The notes under the pieces were generated by a model. That model saw only the letters and a program-made list of their open reading frames with translations. It was not told the DNA's origin and made no database searches. Below, in pieces: positions 27,710-35,900 of a stretch of 44,291 nt of DNA. Source of the stretch: Nitratireductor sp. (GTDB lineage: Bacteria; Pseudomonadota; Alphaproteobacteria; Rhizobiales; Rhizobiaceae); the NCBI GenBank assembly GCA_020441665.1, contig JAGRLT010000012.1:1-44291 (forward strand). The letters run 5' to 3'. Each line of letters opens with the position of its first letter. Within the stretch, counting starts at the first letter, position 1. A program made the position numbers and the translations under genes.

Positions 27710-29176
27710 TTGTCTGCCGTCTTCAACTATCTCGGCCTGGTCGGTGCCTTCCTGAGCGCGGTCTTGCTGTTTCCCGCGCTGATCGCCTTCGGCTCGGGCG
27801 AGACCGAGAACGGGATTTCGCTCGTCCTCTATGCCGCGCTCGGCAGTTTCCTGTCGATCACGCTGCTGGTCGCCACCGGCCACACGGCCATGCTGCTCGA
27901 CCGGCGTACCTCCATCCTGCTGGCGGTCGGCGGCTGGATCCTGTTTCCACTGCTGCTCGCCTTTCCCATCTCGGGGATGTTTTCGATTGATTATGGCGCC
28001 GCGCTGTTTGAGGCGGTCTCGGCGCTGACCACCACGGCGGCCGACGGCGTCGGCAGGCTGGAGGCACAGCCGGCCGCGGCGATCGCCCTGCGGGCCGCCA
28101 TTCAGTGGGCCGGCGGCCTCGGCACGATCCTGACCTTCCTGATCCTGCTCGGGCCGACCAGCATTGGCGGTCTGCCCAAGACGCGGCGCAGCGTCGGCGA
28201 AGCCTCCGGCCGGATCGCGACCGGCATCCATCGCATGGCGGGCAGCCTGACCCGCTACTATTCGGCGGCCACCATCTTCTGTTTCGTGCTGCTGATGATG
28301 ACGGGGATCGAGCCCTTCGCGGCGATCATCCTGTCCTTCACCGCGCTCAGCGCCGGCGGCTATCTGCCATCGGATGGCGAATTGTTCGAACTGGGCAATT
28401 CCGCGGCGCTGGTCGTCATTTCCTTCTTCTTCATCGTTGCGGCTACCAGCGTCTACTGGCACCGCATGGTGGGCCGCTGGCAGATCGAAAACCTCAAGCG
28501 GCACCGCGAATCCTACTATCTGATCGGCAGCGTCGCCGTCGTCACGGCCCTGTTGACCGTCACCTTCGCGACGACGCCCGGCATGATCAATTCCACCGGC
28601 CCGCTGGGACTGGCGGCCGAAGCCCTGTTCAACGCCGCATCGCTCGTCTCAACATCGGGCCTGCAGAGCAGCAATGGCGTGTTCACGCTGCTGTCGCCGG
28701 CCTTCGTGTTCTTCGTGCTGCTGGTCGGCGGCGGGTGCTATTCGGCAGCCGGCGGCATCAAGTACTACCGCGTCGGCGCGATGCTGTTTCATGCCCGGCA
28801 CGATCTTTCGCGGCTGATCTATCCCCATGCGGTGGCGCCGATGCGTTTCGGTACCGAGCAGTACGATCTCGGCGTGATGAAATCGATCTGGTCGATGTTC
28901 ATGGCGGCGGCGCTGGTGCTGGTCGCCGGCAGTGTGCTGCTGGCGCTGATGGGGCTCGACTATCAGGCGAGCATCACCGCGACGATTGCCGCCTTCGTCA
29001 ATGCGGGGCCCGCCTATTCCGATGCCTGGGCGCCGCGTGGAACCGAAGGCTGGATCGCCTATCACGACATGGCGATCGGCATGAAACTGGCGCTGGCGGC
29101 GATCATGCTGATCGGCCATCTGGAAGTCATCGCCGTCGTCGTGGCGCTCGATCCGCGCAGGATTCTCTTCCGGTAA
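27710..29176 (+). CDS. trkH: Trk potassium uptake protein TrkH
   Basis: A 488-residue membrane protein with about ten hydrophobic segments and the repeated pore-loop style motifs of TrkH/KtrB transporters, for example ALTTTAADGVGRL, FTALSAGGYLPSDG and NAASLVSTSGLQSS, each with the glycine that belongs to the potassium filter. Start is TTG 27710 with GGGAAGG upstream; the first residues (SAVFNYLGLVGAFLSAVLLF) are the expected first helix. It forms the potassium channel with TrkA. Its placement after ntrX-trkA suggests coordinated control of ion and nitrogen homeostasis, which is inference. Confidence 0.92.
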   Translation: MSAVFNYLGLVGAFLSAVLLFPALIAFGSGETENGISLVLYAALGSFLSITLLVATGHTAMLLDRRTSILLAVGGWILFPLLLAFPISGMFSIDYGAALFEAVSALTTTAADGVGRLEAQPAAAIALRAAIQWAGGLGTILTFLILLGPTSIGGLPKTRRSVGEASGRIATGIHRMAGSLTRYYSAATIFCFVLLMMTGIEPFAAIILSFTALSAGGYLPSDGELFELGNSAALVVISFFFIVAATSVYWHRMVGRWQIENLKRHRESYYLIGSVAVVTALLTVTFATTPGMINSTGPLGLAAEALFNAASLVSTSGLQSSNGVFTLLSPAFVFFVLLVGGGCYSAAGGIKYYRVGAMLFHARHDLSRLIYPHAVAPMRFGTEQYDLGVMKSIWSMFMAAALVLVAGSVLLALMGLDYQASITATIAAFVNAGPAYSDAWAPRGTEGWIAYHDMAIGMKLALAAIMLIGHLEVIAVVVALDPRRILFR

Positions 29177-29330
29177 TTCGGTCTTCGACAGGTTATTTTT
29201 CTCAATTGCCCGAAGGGCGGTCTTTATGTTGACGTATGGTCCTGATATGAAACATGCGTTTCGACCAAGATAACAAGAACTCCGCAAGGTCGACGGGTGG
29301 CGCGGCGTTCTTTTTTGATGCGGGGACGCC

Positions 29331-29576
29331 ATGGCGGAAAGACCACAAAACCTTCAGGATGTATTCCTCAATCAGGTGCGCAAGCAGAAGATCCCGCTGA
29401 CGATCTTTCTCGTCAACGGCGTCAAGCTCAACGGCATTGTAAGCTGGTTCGACAATTTCTGCGTGCTGCTGAAGCGCGACGGCATCGCCCAGCTCGTCTA
29501 CAAGCACGCGATCTCCACCATCATGCCGGCAACCCCCGTCAATCTCAATACGGGCGGCGACGGAGACGATGATTGA
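29331..29576 (+). CDS. hfq: RNA chaperone Hfq
   Basis: An 81-residue Sm-like protein with the Sm1 region ([20 protein letters not shown]) and the Sm2 motif YKHAISTI, including the conserved KHA. The C-terminal tail is short and acidic (NTGGDGDDD), typical of alphaproteobacteria. It forms a hexamer that pairs small RNAs with mRNAs and often controls nitrogen genes in rhizobia. The stop codon overlaps the hflX start. A region of 154 bases separates it from trkH and should hold its promoter, but I see no clear consensus. Confidence 0.96.
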   Translation: MAERPQNLQDVFLNQVRKQKIPLTIFLVNGVKLNGIVSWFDNFCVLLKRDGIAQLVYKHAISTIMPATPVNLNTGGDGDDD

Positions 29577-30946
29577 CGGAAGCCGGTTCCGGCAAGGGGA
29601 GCCATGGGGGCGGAGACCGGCGCAACCGGTTTCAATGGCGCGAGGCTGATGCCCAGAGGCCGGAACGGGCGATCGTGCTGGTTCCCGAATTCGCGCGCCA
29701 GGCCGATGCGCCCCATGGCCGCTCGGCGGAAGCCAGGCTGCGGGAAGCCTGCGGCCTTGCCGAGGCAATCGCACTCGACGTCTGCGAATCGGGCGTGATC
29801 GCGCTGCGCGCCATGAAGCCGGCGACGCTCTTCGGCAGCGGCAAGGTCGACGAGATCGCCGGTATCGTGAAGGCGCGGGAGATCGGCCTTGCGATTGTCG
29901 ATCACGCGCTTTCGCCCGTGCAGCAGCGCAATCTCGAAAAGGCCTGGCATTGCAAGGTGCTCGACCGTACCGGGCTCATCCTCGAAATCTTCGGCGAACG
30001 GGCGCGCACGCGGGAGGGGCGGTTGCAGGTCGATCTCGCCCATCTCAACTACCAGAAGGGCCGGCTGGTCCGGCAATGGACGCACCTCGAACGCCAGCGC
30101 GGCGGCGCCGGCTTCATGGGTGGTCCCGGCGAGACCCAGATCGAGGCCGACCGGCGTGAAATCCAGGCCCGCATCCTGAAGCTCGAGGCGGAGCTGGAAA
30201 AGGTCCGCCGCACCCGGCAGCTGCACCGCGCCAAGCGCTCCAAGGTGCCCCATCCGGTGGTGGCGCTGGTCGGCTACACCAATGCCGGCAAGTCGACCCT
30301 GTTCAACCGGCTGACCGGGGCAGGGGTGCTTGCCAAGGACATGCTGTTTGCAACGCTCGATCCGACGCTGCGCCGCCTCAGGCTGCCGCTCGGTACCGAT
30401 GCCATCCTGTCGGATACGGTCGGCTTCGTCTCCGACCTGCCGACCCATCTGATCGCGGCGTTTCGCGCCACGCTCGAAGAGGTGATCGAGGCGTCGCTCA
30501 TCCTGCATGTGCGCGACATGGCGGACGCGGAAAGCGCGAGCCAGGCGGAAGACGTCTATTCGGTGCTGAGCCAGCTCGGCATCGGCGACGGCGGCAGGCA
30601 GGGAGTGGTCGAGGTCTGGAACAAGATCGACCTGCTCGATGCCGATGCGCTGGAGGCGATCCGCGCCACGCGGGCTTCCGATACCGCGCCGGTGCTGGTT
30701 TCAGCGGTAACAGGCGAGGGGCTCGACCGGCTTCTGGCGCGCATCGAGGATACGGTGAGCGGAGATGCCGGCCTGATGGCGCTGCATCTCGGCATAGCCG
30801 ATCTTGCCCTGCTGGCGCAGGTCTATCGCGATGCCAATGTACTGGCGCGAACCGACAATGAGGATGGCAGCGTCGACCTTTCCATCCGGCTCAACCGCAA
30901 TGCCAATGCCGAAATCTACCGGCGCGTGGCGGCGGCACGCGGGTAG
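29573..30946 (+). CDS. hflX: GTPase HflX
   Basis: A 457-residue GTPase. The N-terminal domain contains [11 protein letters not shown] and a glycine-rich segment [19 protein letters not shown], then a coiled region, and the G domain starts with GYTNAGKS at 234-241 and continues with [10 protein letters not shown] (G3 as DTVG) and NKID (G4). HflX splits stalled ribosomes. The start is TTG 29573 overlapping hfq by four bases; no ATG exists in frame before residue 81, so a near-cognate start is required. The hfq-hflX pair is conserved across proteobacteria. Confidence 0.94.
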   Translation: MTEAGSGKGSHGGGDRRNRFQWREADAQRPERAIVLVPEFARQADAPHGRSAEARLREACGLAEAIALDVCESGVIALRAMKPATLFGSGKVDEIAGIVKAREIGLAIVDHALSPVQQRNLEKAWHCKVLDRTGLILEIFGERARTREGRLQVDLAHLNYQKGRLVRQWTHLERQRGGAGFMGGPGETQIEADRREIQARILKLEAELEKVRRTRQLHRAKRSKVPHPVVALVGYTNAGKSTLFNRLTGAGVLAKDMLFATLDPTLRRLRLPLGTDAILSDTVGFVSDLPTHLIAAFRATLEEVIEASLILHVRDMADAESASQAEDVYSVLSQLGIGDGGRQGVVEVWNKIDLLDADALEAIRATRASDTAPVLVSAVTGEGLDRLLARIEDTVSGDAGLMALHLGIADLALLAQVYRDANVLARTDNEDGSVDLSIRLNRNANAEIYRRVAAARG

Positions 30947-30973
30947 AGGCAGCATTGTCCCATGCCGGCGTGT

Positions 30974-32443
30974 CTATGGCAGCGTGATCGTCGTCTTCAT
31001 CAGCACGACCCGATAGGGGTTCCAGGTCGACAGGTTCCAGTAGATCGTCGCGCTGTTGGCGACGGGGCCCGGAGCCGTGAAGCGGGAAAGGATGTTGACG
31101 CCGTATTCCACCCCGAAATCGAAATTGGGGTTGTTCGAAGCTGCCGGGCACATGTCGAAGCCGCCGGGACGGTAGGGATCGGTCTGGGCGCAGCCACCGC
31201 CGCCGGGCGGATACAGAATGCCGTCCGGGCAACCGCCATAGGCACCCTCGGCGGAGGCGTTCCACATCAGTTGCGGCGCCGACCACGGTCCCCAGGGATG
31301 GGGCGCGGTGCGAAGCCGGACGCCGGTATTGGGCGCATTGTGGACGAAGGTGAAGGGAAAGGGCAGGCGGCCGCTATACAGCATGACGAACTGGTTGAGG
31401 CTCGGCACCCAGGCGATCGAATGCTGCAGGACCTGGAGGACCGGCTCGTTCTCGATCACCGGCACCGCATCCTGCTGGTTGTCGCTCCAGATCGGCGCGC
31501 GGCCGCGCATTCCGGCAAAATAGCGCGGCTGCCAGCTCGACGGCCCGCTGCGGCCCTGCAGGCCGGCCATCGAATGGTGCAGAAGATAGAGATCGGCGCT
31601 CGAACCCAGCGGCGCGGCAAAGCCTGGCCGTCCCCACATCAGGAGTTCGCCGGTCGAAAGCGCGAAGCCGGCATTGGGCGGCGTGTAGTCGTTGGCGCCG
31701 GGATTGTTCTCACTGAAGCTCTTTACCGCCTGGGCCGTCGCATTGAGGAACTTGCTCGTCACGAAGGTGTGGCGGACGGTGTAGAGGTTGAGGGTCAGGC
31801 CGAGCGGGCCGGGATTGCGCGCAATGTGCCGCTCGGCTGCGGCGGCGGTGGGCAGCGAACTGGTCGGATCGACGCACAGATTGTCGGCGCCGCAGGAAAG
31901 ATCGGCCGGGCAGGCATTGCCCGGACCGCAGGCAACCGTCGGCTCGCCGGTGAAATAGCCATAGGCGCGGCGGTTGTCGCTCCAGCCGGTGATCGGCGTG
32001 CGCAGCGGCCCCATCGGCAGTTGCGCGCCGTTCTTGAACACCCGGATCGGCCTTGCGGCACCGGTGGCATCGGTGTGAAAGCGCAGATCGAGGCAATCTT
32101 CCGGATCGTCATCATCGCCGAGAAAGAACCAGCCGACGGAATCATCCGATGGTGGCAGCGGCGGGCAGATCGCGTCATCCTCGATCCAGGTATCGCCGAA
32201 CAGCATCACCATGCGCTGCCGATGGCGGAAGCTGAAGCCGAGATCGGTGCCGTACAGCCTGAGCCCCGGCTGGTGGTTCGATGTGGCATTGGTGCCGTTA
32301 TGGGCGCCTTCGCCGACCAGGGTGCAGATGCGCTGATTGGCGAAGGTGATGGCCCCTGCCGCGGCGGGCGCGAGCAGGCCGGCCGCCAGAACGATCGTTT
32401 TCAAGATGCCGGAATACAGTCCATGCGTCATGGCATACCTCAT
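30974..32443 (-). CDS. Secreted DUF4185-like protein, unknown function
   Basis: A 489-residue predicted exported protein. Residues about 13-31 are a signal peptide (ILKTIVLAAGLLAPAAAGA). The mature part has GTDLG (65-69) and LFGDTW (81-86), and ends with a STWNPYRVVLMKT segment; these are features I associate with DUF4185 proteins, which look like beta-propellers of the glycosidase type. Four cysteines at 172, 178, 184 and 190 are spaced exactly six apart (CGPGNACPADLSCGADNLC), suggesting a small disulfide knot, and more cysteine pairs occur later. No catalytic motif is certain. Start could be ATG 32443 or the fifth codon. It lies at the end of the mazG-lipoprotein unit, convergent with hflX (27 bases apart). 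Confidence 0.7.
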   Translation of the reverse strand: MRYAMTHGLYSGILKTIVLAAGLLAPAAAGAITFANQRICTLVGEGAHNGTNATSNHQPGLRLYGTDLGFSFRHRQRMVMLFGDTWIEDDAICPPLPPSDDSVGWFFLGDDDDPEDCLDLRFHTDATGAARPIRVFKNGAQLPMGPLRTPITGWSDNRRAYGYFTGEPTVACGPGNACPADLSCGADNLCVDPTSSLPTAAAAERHIARNPGPLGLTLNLYTVRHTFVTSKFLNATAQAVKSFSENNPGANDYTPPNAGFALSTGELLMWGRPGFAAPLGSSADLYLLHHSMAGLQGRSGPSSWQPRYFAGMRGRAPIWSDNQQDAVPVIENEPVLQVLQHSIAWVPSLNQFVMLYSGRLPFPFTFVHNAPNTGVRLRTAPHPWGPWSAPQLMWNASAEGAYGGCPDGILYPPGGGGCAQTDPYRPGGFDMCPAASNNPNFDFGVEYGVNILSRFTAPGPVANSATIYWNLSTWNPYRVVLMKTTITLP

Positions 32444-32522
32444 GGTTGCCCCGTACAGACGCCCCTTGCAGACTGGTCATGATGTTAGCAGAAAAACCGC
32501 CCCCGGTACAGGCGGCCCGCCG

Positions 32523-32990
32523 TCAGCCCCGCGAAGCCAGGCTTGCAAAGGCTTTCGAGCGGATCACCGTGTCGGCGAGATCGCTCGGCGCGCCGCGCTC
32601 GATCAGCTTGCGGCGGAAGACATCGGCAAGCGGCGAACCGGCTGCCGAGCCGGCCGGGCCGAGATCGGCGCCGGTGTCGGTTTCCGCCGGACAGCCCTCG
32701 GCCACATTGCGGTCGTTGCGCCGGTTCTCGCGCGCCAGTTGCAGCATCACCGCATAGAAAATGGCGCATTCGGCGGGCGACGCATTGGTCGCGATCTTCG
32801 GGGCGGGGCGCGAAGCGGTGTTGCTCACCCGTGTTTCGGGCGCGGCGGCGGTCGAGGTGTCGGCGCTCTCGCTCGCCGCGCTGCCGTCGCCATTGCTGTT
32901 GGAAACGTCGAGCGTCGCCGAGACGCAGGCGGAAAGGAACAGGCTCGAGGCAAGCAGGGCGGCGAGGGCGGATCGTTGGGCGCTTTTCAT
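32523..32990 (-). CDS. Small lipoprotein, unknown function
   Basis: A 155-residue protein with a lipoprotein signal: basic start (MKSAQRS), hydrophobic core (ALAALLASSLFL) and lipobox LSAC at residues 18-21, so it is probably anchored by C21. The next 60 residues are S/A/T/D-rich and disordered (SNSNGDGSAASESADTSTAA). A C-terminal part (ECAIFYAVMLQLARENRRND and a short helix region) may be folded. An upstream in-frame ATG at 32999 would add MPE and is equally possible. It lies 67 bases after the mazG stop and 79 before the DUF4185 gene. I do not recognise the family. Confidence 0.7.
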   Translation of the reverse strand: MKSAQRSALAALLASSLFLSACVSATLDVSNSNGDGSAASESADTSTAAAPETRVSNTASRPAPKIATNASPAECAIFYAVMLQLARENRRNDRNVAEGCPAETDTGADLGPAGSAAGSPLADVFRRKLIERGAPSDLADTVIRSKAFASLASRG

Positions 32991-33057
32991 TTCGGGCATT
33001 CCGTTGACGGGCAGGGCGGTGCGGGCACAGTAGCACCGGGCAACCGGATTTTTCAAT

Positions 33058-33906
33058 TCAGTCCAGGTGCTTTGCTTCCTGCCAGAGGTTTTCCATTTCC
33101 TCAAGGCTTGCATCCTGCAAGCGCTTGCCGGTGCGGGGCTCGATGTTGCGTTCGATGTGGGAAAAGCGGCGGCGGAACTTATGGTTGGTGCGCCTGAGCG
33201 CCGCCTCGGGATCGATGTCGAGATGGCGGGCGAGATTGGCGATGACAAAGAGAATGTCGCCCAACTCGTCCTCCATGGCCTGGCGCGCCGGCATGCCGGC
33301 CTGCACTTCGGCCTCGAGTTCGGCGGTCTCCTCGCGCAGCTTGGCGAGAACGGCCTTCGGATCGTTCCAGTCGAAACCGACACGGGAAGCCTTCTGCTGC
33401 AATTTGACCGCCTGGGTGAGGCCGGGCAGGGCCGCCGGCACATCCTCCAGCAGGCTCTCGCCCTTCGCTTTCGGCGGCAGGCCGGCGGCGGCGCGGCGCT
33501 CGGCGGCCTCGGCCCTTTCCTCCGCCTTGATGCGTTCCCAGGTGCCCTTGGCCATGCCCGACGCGGAGAATTGAGCAGCCGTGACGTTCTCCGTGCCGAA
33601 GACATGGGGATGGCGGCGGATCATCTTGGCGGTGATGGCCTCGACCACATCGCCGAAATCGAACCGGCCTTCTTCCTCCGCCATGCGGGCGTGGTAGACC
33701 GCCTGGAGCAGCAGATCGCCGAGTTCAAGCCGCAACTCCTCCATGTCGCCGCGCTCGATAGCATCGGCAACCTCATAGGCTTCCTCGATCGTATAGGGCG
33801 CGATGGAGCGGAAATCCTGTTCGAGATCCCAGGGACAGCCGGTCTTCGGCGTTCTGAGCGCCGCCATGATCTCGATCAGCCGGGCAATGTCACGGGAGGG
33901 TTTCAT
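33058..33906 (-). CDS. mazG: Nucleoside triphosphate pyrophosphohydrolase MazG
   Basis: A 282-residue protein with two MazG repeats. The first has GCPWDLEQDF (24-31), then IEEAYE (E41, E42, E45) and ELGD (E61, D64), the residues that bind magnesium and cleave nucleotides. A second, similar block follows in the C-terminal half with a TAELEAEV helix and ELGDILFVIANLARHLDID. It hydrolyses NTPs, including aberrant ones, and can lower ppGpp-related signalling. Start ATG 33906 gives the family N-terminus (MKPSRDIARLIEIMAALRTP); 45 codons upstream look non-coding. The hflX-mazG neighbourhood is known in rhizobia, but here two genes separate them. Confidence 0.93.
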   Translation of the reverse strand: MKPSRDIARLIEIMAALRTPKTGCPWDLEQDFRSIAPYTIEEAYEVADAIERGDMEELRLELGDLLLQAVYHARMAEEEGRFDFGDVVEAITAKMIRRHPHVFGTENVTAAQFSASGMAKGTWERIKAEERAEAAERRAAAGLPPKAKGESLLEDVPAALPGLTQAVKLQQKASRVGFDWNDPKAVLAKLREETAELEAEVQAGMPARQAMEDELGDILFVIANLARHLDIDPEAALRRTNHKFRRRFSHIERNIEPRTGKRLQDASLEEMENLWQEAKHLD

Positions 33907-34140
33907 GGGCGATCGGTGGTCGGACGGTTGATTTGGGGGCACAGGATGCGACGCCAGCATTACGGAAACCGGGCAGGGCATCTTGCGATCCGCCGGCGGC
34001 AACGACGCCAAGCATTGCGCCGGATCGCCCTTGCCTGTCAAACACCGGGCGCCAAATTCTGTGCACAGCGCCCGAAACCGGCTATTCGGTCCCTTCCTTC
34101 ACGCCGCCGATAGCGACAGGAAACAGGACAGGAAAGAACC

Positions 34141-34515
34141 GTGAAACGATTTTTCGCTCTCTATGCCGGATTGCTCGGCGCCGCCGGCATCGCCCTCGCG
34201 GCGGCTGCGAGCCATGGCGGAAGCTCGGAACTGTCGGCGCCGGCGGCTCTGGTAGCGCTGACCACGGCCGCCGCCATGCTGGCCGTTGTTGGACCTGGAG
34301 GCGGTCGGATGGCTGACGGGATCGCGGCAAGGATGGCGCTCGCGGCGCTCGTCGCATGGACGCTCGGATCGGCTCTGTTCTGCGCTTCGCTCGGCCATCT
34401 CGCCATGACCGGCGAAAGGCTGTTGCCATATTCGGCGCCGACAGGGGGGATGCTGCTGATGGCCGGCTGGGCGCTGGCGGGCCTTGCGCTGGCCTGTAAG
34501 TCCGGGCGCCGATAG
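34141..34515 (+). CDS. DUF423 family small membrane protein
   Basis: A 124-residue inner-membrane protein with four hydrophobic segments. The ASHG motif near residue 23 corresponds to the GAHG of DUF423 (YgdD) proteins, and SALFCASLGHLAMTG followed by APTGGMLLMAGW is the expected C-terminal pattern (FSGSLY, PIGG and GW in relatives). Function unknown. GTG 34141 is the start, with AGGAAAG shortly before. It is divergent from mazG, 234 bases away, and followed by a long gap. Confidence 0.78.
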   Translation: MKRFFALYAGLLGAAGIALAAAASHGGSSELSAPAALVALTTAAAMLAVVGPGGGRMADGIAARMALAALVAWTLGSALFCASLGHLAMTGERLLPYSAPTGGMLLMAGWALAGLALACKSGRR

Positions 34516-35087
34516 CCGCATTAGAAGCCACATCCGCCAGTCGCATAAGATATATTATGGAACATAAATTATAATGCAGGAAATGAGGAAAAGTCCATTT
34601 ATATCTGTTTTAACAGGGTTTCTCTTCTCATCATCGATTGGCCAGGTCGTGCAGTTTCCGCTGCAAGGCCGGGCTGCGGAGAGCCTGTCTTCATTGCACA
34701 TGGACAAGCGGCTGACCGTGCCGGCGGCCTTCTGGACAATAATTCAATGTCAAATGGCGTCCGATCCCGGCTGCATCGGCATTCCGGACCACAGCACTGA
34801 TGTTTCAGATTGGAAAACTGCCGGAATAGATTGAATAAAATGATTTATTATCCAGATGTCGGTCGTGCAGTCCGCCAAGGCGAAGCGCTGGCCGCGGCCC
34901 GATTTGCCGGACGCTGGTTCGCCGTGCCGTCGCCCGCGCAACGGCCTTTCCATTTCATGCGAAATTAACCATATAGGGCTAGTTTTTCAGCCGGTGAGGG
35001 CGTGTACAAGCCGTGATCGGGCGGCTTCTATGGCAAGCCCTCACCCTGCCCGACCGCCAGCAAAAGCCAGCAGCACATGAGGACACC
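34516..35087 (+). other. AT-rich intergenic region, no clear gene
   Basis: 572 bases without a convincing gene. The segment 34530-34640 is strongly AT-rich against the GC-rich surroundings (for example ATATATTATGG and AAATTATAATG). An 86-codon frame at 34574-34834 begins MQEMRKSPFISVL and could be a secreted peptide, but composition and lack of a ribosome binding site argue against it. A TTAACCAT at 34965-34972, the form of a CtrA half-site known from Caulobacter, followed by TATAGG, lies 110 bases before rnd and may mark its promoter. No terminator with T-run or RNA gene is visible. Confidence 0.5.
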
Positions 35088-35702
35088 TTGACCATCCGAT
35101 TGCATCAGAACGACCTGCCGAACCTCGACCGCTATACGGGCGATGTGGCGATCGACACCGAGACCCTGGGGTTGAGGCCGGCGCGCGACCGGCTGTGCGT
35201 GGTGCAGCTTTCACCCGGCGACGGCAGCGCGGATGTGGTGCAGATCGCCAAGGGCCAGAAGAAGGCGCCGAACCTGCAGAAACTGCTGCGCGACCGCTCG
35301 AAGACCAAGATCTTCCATTTCGGCCGGTTCGACATTGCGGTCCTGTTGCACACGTTCGGGGTCGAGGCGGCGCCGGTCTACTGCACCAAGATCGCCTCGA
35401 GGCTGACGCGTACCTATACCGATCGCCACGGGCTCAAGGATCTGTGCCGCGAACTGCTCGAGGTCGATATTTCCAAGCAGCAGCAAAGCTCCGACTGGGC
35501 GGCGGAAAAACTCAGCGACGCGCAGCTGGAATATGCCGCCAGCGATGTGCTGCATCTGCACAAATTGCGCGATGTGCTGGATGCGCGGCTGAAGCGCGAG
35601 GACCGCGAGAAGCTTGCCGCGCAATGTTTCCGTTTTCTGCCGACACGGGCGCGGCTTGATCTTGCGGGCTGGGATGAGGTCGATATCTTCGCCCATAGCT
35701 GA
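35088..35702 (+). CDS. rnd: Ribonuclease D, short single-domain form
   Basis: A 204-residue DEDD-type 3'-5' exonuclease. ExoI is AIDTETLGL (D23, E25), ExoII is KIFHFGRFD, and ExoIII is YAASDVLHL, with the tyrosine of the DEDDy subtype. Only the exonuclease domain is present; the HRDC domains of E. coli RNase D are missing, which is usual for the short alphaproteobacterial form. Start is TTG 35088 with GAGGA five bases upstream; the codons before it do not fit. It should trim tRNA or other small RNA 3' ends. It precedes the lpt genes, as in related genomes. Confidence 0.92.
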   Translation: MTIRLHQNDLPNLDRYTGDVAIDTETLGLRPARDRLCVVQLSPGDGSADVVQIAKGQKKAPNLQKLLRDRSKTKIFHFGRFDIAVLLHTFGVEAAPVYCTKIASRLTRTYTDRHGLKDLCRELLEVDISKQQQSSDWAAEKLSDAQLEYAASDVLHLHKLRDVLDARLKREDREKLAAQCFRFLPTRARLDLAGWDEVDIFAHS

Positions 35703-35900
35703 GCCGGCGGCGCGGTGGAGCGTGTCGGCGGTGGCGCCGCGCCGTAGCCGGGATGACAAGCGCCGTAAAAAAACCCCTTTGCGCCTGCATGAGCAGGCTG
35801 CCTTGTATCGGGGCTTGTGGATAGCGGGCGGTTTGCTGGGCGGCATGGGCCGGCAGGCATGCAAGGCGATGACGAACAGGGCTCGGATCGACAAACGGAC

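Noticed and set aside
25787-28504. 905-codon frame on the minus strand opposite ntrX-trkA-trkH
   Set aside because: It crosses three well-supported genes. Composition is typical of reverse-frame translation in GC-rich DNA.
34574-34834. 86-residue frame in the AT-rich gap
   Set aside because: No ribosome binding site at a suitable distance and no motif. A weak hydrophobic start (FISVLTGFLFSSSIG) is not enough to call a gene.
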